64,000 bases of DNA from Bacillota bacterium. Lineage in GTDB: Bacteria; Bacillota; UBA994. Below are positions 63,687 to 64,000 of this stretch, one piece after another. The stretch spans positions 1 through 64,000 of the forward strand of contig WSXW01000002.1 in NCBI GenBank assembly GCA_009773495.1, written 5' to 3'. The stretch's first letter is position 1; each line of letters starts with the position of its first letter. The notes beneath the pieces were generated by a model. The model was not told the origin of the DNA. It saw nothing but the letters and a program-made list of their open reading frames with translations, and made no database searches. Both the position numbers and the translations under genes were made by a program.

Positions 63687-63902
63687 TTAGAGAACGGTAG
63701 TGCCATTTAGCAGCAAGCAGTAGCGATCTAATTGACGCATAAGGTATCTGTGATTGTGGTGAGCGTAATGGGCTAGGAGCAACATGGTGTCGCGAACATC
63801 AGCGTTGGGAGCTTGACGGGCTAGGGCCCGGAAGCCAAGCATGGCACTCCTTTGATTGATGATCCCTCTACGGACGAGGCGGCAATATTCTGCACGTGTC
63901 AT
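63687..63902 (-). CDS. Hypothetical protein, 71 aa
   Basis: A small basic, helical protein (MTRAEYCRLVRRGIINQRSA then LGFRALARQAPNADVRDTM and LLLAHYAHHNHRYLMRQL). The His-rich last helix could bind metal or be a spore-associated helical bundle; I recognise no family. AAGGGGGG precedes the ATG. Followed by a hairpin. Confidence 0.65.
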   Translation of the reverse strand: MTRAEYCRLVRRGIINQRSAMLGFRALARQAPNADVRDTMLLLAHYAHHNHRYLMRQLDRYCLLLNGTTVL

Positions 63903-64000
63903 TGTAAATCCCCCCTTCCGTTAACACATTACGTGCTCGCAAGGAAAAGGGTAACTCTTGGTACTAGCTCCGGCAATATTTTTCTTTTAAATAGAATTAT

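Overview
The window looks like a chromosome segment of an anaerobic, Gram-positive-type bacterium of the Bacillota (Clostridia-like). Reasons: strong GGAGG-type ribosome binding sites, a T-box leader, an AddAB (RexAB) rather than RecBCD recombination nuclease, a short (class III-like) hybrid-cluster protein, an S-layer-homology (SLH) protein, tandem HD-GYP proteins, frequent GTG and TTG starts, and many intrinsic terminators. No rRNA, tRNA, CRISPR array or intact mobile element was seen. All calls come from reading the sequence; no database search was run.

Layout. 0.2-8.3 kb: an amidohydrolase, a DUF2161-type putative nuclease, a DedA membrane protein and the sbcD-sbcC pair. 8.3-8.7 kb: GC-rich palindromic repeats and a transposase scrap. 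8.7-12.6 kb: a cysteine-synthase-family enzyme, then a proline-type T-box leader followed by a decayed bacterial prolyl-tRNA synthetase and an intact archaeal/eukaryal-type one. 12.6-24.3 kb: mostly single genes (Nudix, M20 amidase, EamA and MFS transporters, hcp, D-aminopeptidase, arginine deiminase, GNAT, leucyl aminopeptidase), with peptide and amino-acid breakdown as a theme.

24.4-34.3 kb is the main accessory block: a GntR/FCD regulator, an SDR of the mannonate-oxidoreductase type, a LarA-family nickel-pincer epimerase homologue, an FGGY kinase, a D-2-hydroxyacid dehydrogenase, a KDPG/KHG aldolase, a three-part TRAP transporter and a second SDR. It reads as one operon for uptake and breakdown of an unidentified sugar acid. 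It is followed by a small graveyard (34.3-34.9 kb): a tyrosine-recombinase remnant, an inverted-repeat element and a nitroreductase fragment.

35-64 kb: a secreted YcdB/SLH protein, pckA, a LysM-TolB protein, addB-addA, an AI-2E-type permease, RidA, a 26-residue lysine-rich peptide gene, an RluA pseudouridine synthase, an ABC-2 exporter pair, a chemoreceptor, tyrS, a guanylate-kinase-like protein, two back-to-back HD-GYP genes, a deoxyhypusine-synthase-like gene and a MATE/ANK-like transporter. Several intergenic regions carry degenerate short-word repeats, and five broken genes show active local gene decay.
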